Position numbers and translations under genes: made by a program. A stretch of 34,051 bases of DNA from CAVSWN01 sp046728115 (GTDB taxonomy: Bacteria > Acidobacteriota > Vicinamibacteria > Vicinamibacterales > CAVVIG01): assembly GCA_046728115.1 (NCBI GenBank), contig JBKPDW010000275.1:1-34051 (forward strand). Direction: 5' to 3'. Below are positions 32,279 through 34,051 of the stretch, in pieces; the stretch's first letter is position 1; the number at the start of each line of letters is the position of its first letter. Under the pieces are notes generated by a model. The model did no database searches. It worked only from the letters and a program-made list of their open reading frames with translations, and was not told the DNA's origin.

Positions 32279-34051
32279 TCAGTCCGCGCCCCTTTCGAGA
32301 ATCCAGAAGACTGGAGTGCCGTCCGGCGCTTTGAGAAGCGCGCCATTCTTGAGTTCGCCAGCCGCGACCATCTGCGCAACGAATCGATCGTTTTGCGCCG
32401 AGCGATTCGCGATCACGATGCTGTCTGCGGGCAGGCGGCGAATTCGGTCGGGTTCGAACGCGCCGTAATCCTCTCCTTCAATGGTTCGCGGGATGAGATC
32501 CGGCCGCCGGTGCTTCATCATGTAGAAGCTCGCGTACTTGCTGCCGAGCCCGGACACGTCGCCTCCGCCCAACTCGCCTCGAGCCCGCTCCAGATAGATG
32601 ACAGGAACGAAATGATCGTGTGCGCGCTGGATCGCTGCCTCGAGCGCGATTGCGATATTGCCTTCGACATCGCTGCTGCCGCGCACGTGGAACATTCTGA
32701 AGTAGTCGAGATAGAAATACGTGAATTGAAAGGTTGCGAGTCCCAGCGCCGCGACGACGGTCACGGGACCGAGTCGCAGGCGGCTCGCCGGAGGATGCCT
32801 CAACAACACACCGAGCCCGACGGCCGGCAGCAGGATCGCCGCCACCTGAACCCATCGCACGAACGGATGCGAGAACCAATCGATGTATAAGTACGCGAAC
32901 TCAATCCATGCGACGGCGGCGAGTGCGACGGCTGCGACGGCCGGATCCAGCCGGGTGGTGGCTCCAGCGCGGTGCACAGCGCCCATCACGACGATACACG
33001 CGAACAACAGGATTGACGACGAGAGGGTGCGTAACGCGAAGACGATGGCGGACGCGGGTATCCAACCCGATCGGTGGGCCGCGTAATCGACATAGTAGTA
33101 GGGCAAGGTGCTCGACAGAGCCACCAGCATCACGATCGTGATCGACAGGCGGGCCGGCCGCTGTGTCGTACCTGGCGTCACAACGCCCCAGATCAGCAGT
33201 CCCACGAGGGCTGCCGTCACGAGGGCACCGGTTCCCAGGAAGTACGCAAGCTGAATCGCCGGAATCAGCACGCTCGCGACCATGGCCGCCTGCTTGAGAC
33301 TCAGTCGATCGATCGGGGTCCGTTCGAAAAACATCGCCAGGCCGGCCACTGCCAGCGGCACGGTCGCTGCCCGGACGTAGGCCTGCGCATGCGGCACGTA
33401 TTCGTGGCTCGCGATGGCGAGCACCAGATTGACGATCCAGAGCACGAAAAACGCGGTGGATCGGAGTGCGTCCGTGTTCGCGCTCCACAGATACCGAAGT
33501 CCCTGGATCGCGAGCAACACGGCGAACGGGACAACCACGAGCGATCGCTCAATATTCTCGGGTCCACTGATCAAGCTTGACGGCATTGGCGCCGTGACGA
33601 GCCCGCCAACGAGCAGCATCATTTTGGGATCGTATGAATGCCGCAGCGCTCCTGCGGCGCCGACCGCGAGCAGCCCGGCGACCGGTACGAGCAGGACGCC
33701 GGCCTGCCACATCGATGGGGCGATCCACGATGGGCCGTTGATGAACAGGAACCGCGGGTTCCAGAACAGCGCAAACGGAACAATGGCGCGCACGATCCGG
33801 TGCGGACCGAACCATGCTCCGATCAGCTCGAGTGTGGTGTGGCTCTGCGACGCGTCGCGCTGGTAGTACTGAGCGATGTTCCGGATAACGGTTGGATGCC
33901 GGGCCAGAAACGCCGCGGCCAGCAGAAGCGGAAGGAGGAAACCACTCACGAATGCCGCGTAACGGTTCAACCTCTCATGCCGTCGATAAAGCACCGCACA
34001 CGTCAGGAGAACGTAGATCGGCATCAGCATGTACGCGGCGATGTACGTGTA
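32279..34051 (-). CDS. Polytopic membrane protein, partial (5' end beyond window)
   Basis: The frame is open to the last base on the minus strand, so the N-terminus lies outside. ATG 34030 is preceded in frame by YTYIAAY, which looks like coding sequence. About 590 residues are visible with ten or more membrane helices, for example FLLPLLLAAAFLA, VLLVPVAGLLAVGAAGAL, FFVLWIVNLVLAIASHEY and ILLFACIVVMGAVH. They are followed by a C-terminal soluble domain of about 140 residues (HDHFVPVIYLERARGEL, SIVIANRSAQNDRFVAQM). The layout matches GT39/ArnT-like glycosyltransferases or related O-antigen/mannosyltransferase proteins, but the N-terminal catalytic acidic residues are not in view, so this is only suggested. 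Transcription is convergent with the gene ending at 32278. Confidence 0.65.
   Translation of the reverse strand, partial: YTYIAAYMLMPIYVLLTCAVLYRRHERLNRYAAFVSGFLLPLLLAAAFLARHPTVIRNIAQYYQRDASQSHTTLELIGAWFGPHRIVRAIVPFALFWNPRFLFINGPSWIAPSMWQAGVLLVPVAGLLAVGAAGALRHSYDPKMMLLVGGLVTAPMPSSLISGPENIERSLVVVPFAVLLAIQGLRYLWSANTDALRSTAFFVLWIVNLVLAIASHEYVPHAQAYVRAATVPLAVAGLAMFFERTPIDRLSLKQAAMVASVLIPAIQLAYFLGTGALVTAALVGLLIWGVVTPGTTQRPARLSITIVMLVALSSTLPYYYVDYAAHRSGWIPASAIVFALRTLSSSILLFACIVVMGAVHRAGATTRLDPAVAAVALAAVAWIEFAYLYIDWFSHPFVRWVQVAAILLPAVGLGVLLRHPPASRLRLGPVTVVAALGLATFQFTYFYLDYFRMFHVRGSSDVEGNIAIALEAAIQRAHDHFVPVIYLERARGELGGGDVSGLGSKYASFYMMKHRRPDLIPRTIEGEDYGAFEPDRIRRLPADSIVIANRSAQNDRFVAQMVAAGELKNGALLKAPDGTPVFWILERGAD

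Overview
The window is a GC-rich bacterial chromosome segment. It most likely comes from an Acidobacteriota genome of the Vicinamibacteria/Solibacter type. The main evidence is two PadR regulator plus ADOP (Acidobacterial Duplicated Orphan Permease) gene pairs and two broken ADOP copies. A Ser/Thr kinase fused to a periplasmic propeller, several exported beta-propeller proteins and a tannase-like esterase fit the same picture. I see no rRNA, tRNA, CRISPR array, phage genes or intact transposase.

Region 1 (1-5425, + strand): the tail of an ABC ATPase and its overlapping membrane partner, then a frameshifted remnant of an ADOP C-terminus, then an intact PadR-ADOP pair. Region 2 (5564-8072, - strand): a Ser/Thr kinase with a TolB/WD40-like exported domain, split by a one-base frameshift. 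Region 3 (8073-9587): a gene graveyard. A sulfite-oxidase-like molybdoenzyme pseudogene (+) and an ADOP pseudogene (-) face each other and both lack their 3' ends. Region 4 (9588-12688, +): a second PadR-ADOP pair whose permease carries a different N-terminal prefix.

Region 5 (12730-18286): a tannase/feruloyl-esterase-family gene (-) divergent from a three-gene + strand unit. That unit encodes a [2Fe-2S] subunit, a Tat-exported molybdopterin subunit (IorA/IorB type) and a phosphodiester-glycosidase-domain protein. Region 6 (18290-20825, -): a compact five-gene unit of SDR oxidoreductase, DUF3291 protein, a 59-residue membrane protein, an exported PEBP/YbhB protein and a two-helix membrane protein. 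Region 7 (20826-21521): about 700 bases without a convincing gene, rich in inverted repeats and genome-repeat-like segments.

Region 8 (21522-25056): a secreted subtilase directly followed by an SH3b plus beta-barrel protein, then a Kir-type potassium channel (-). Region 9 (25145-34051): a large BNR/sortilin-like propeller protein (-) with two repeat-derived in-frame insertions, an NHL-repeat protein (+), an unrecognised exported protein (-), a propeller protein with a helical N-terminal part (+), and a polytopic membrane protein (-) that runs off the window end.

The genes most clearly working together are the PadR-ADOP pairs, the IorA-IorB enzyme, the subtilase/SH3-barrel pair and the five-gene - strand unit. 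The two PadR genes share GTCTAC-containing dyads at their start codons, which suggests autoregulation. I did not find a complete new defence or biosynthetic system. The most unusual observations are the repeat elements absorbed into the large propeller gene, the tail-to-tail deletion scar, the subtilase/SH3-barrel pair and the hairpin-rich intergenic region.
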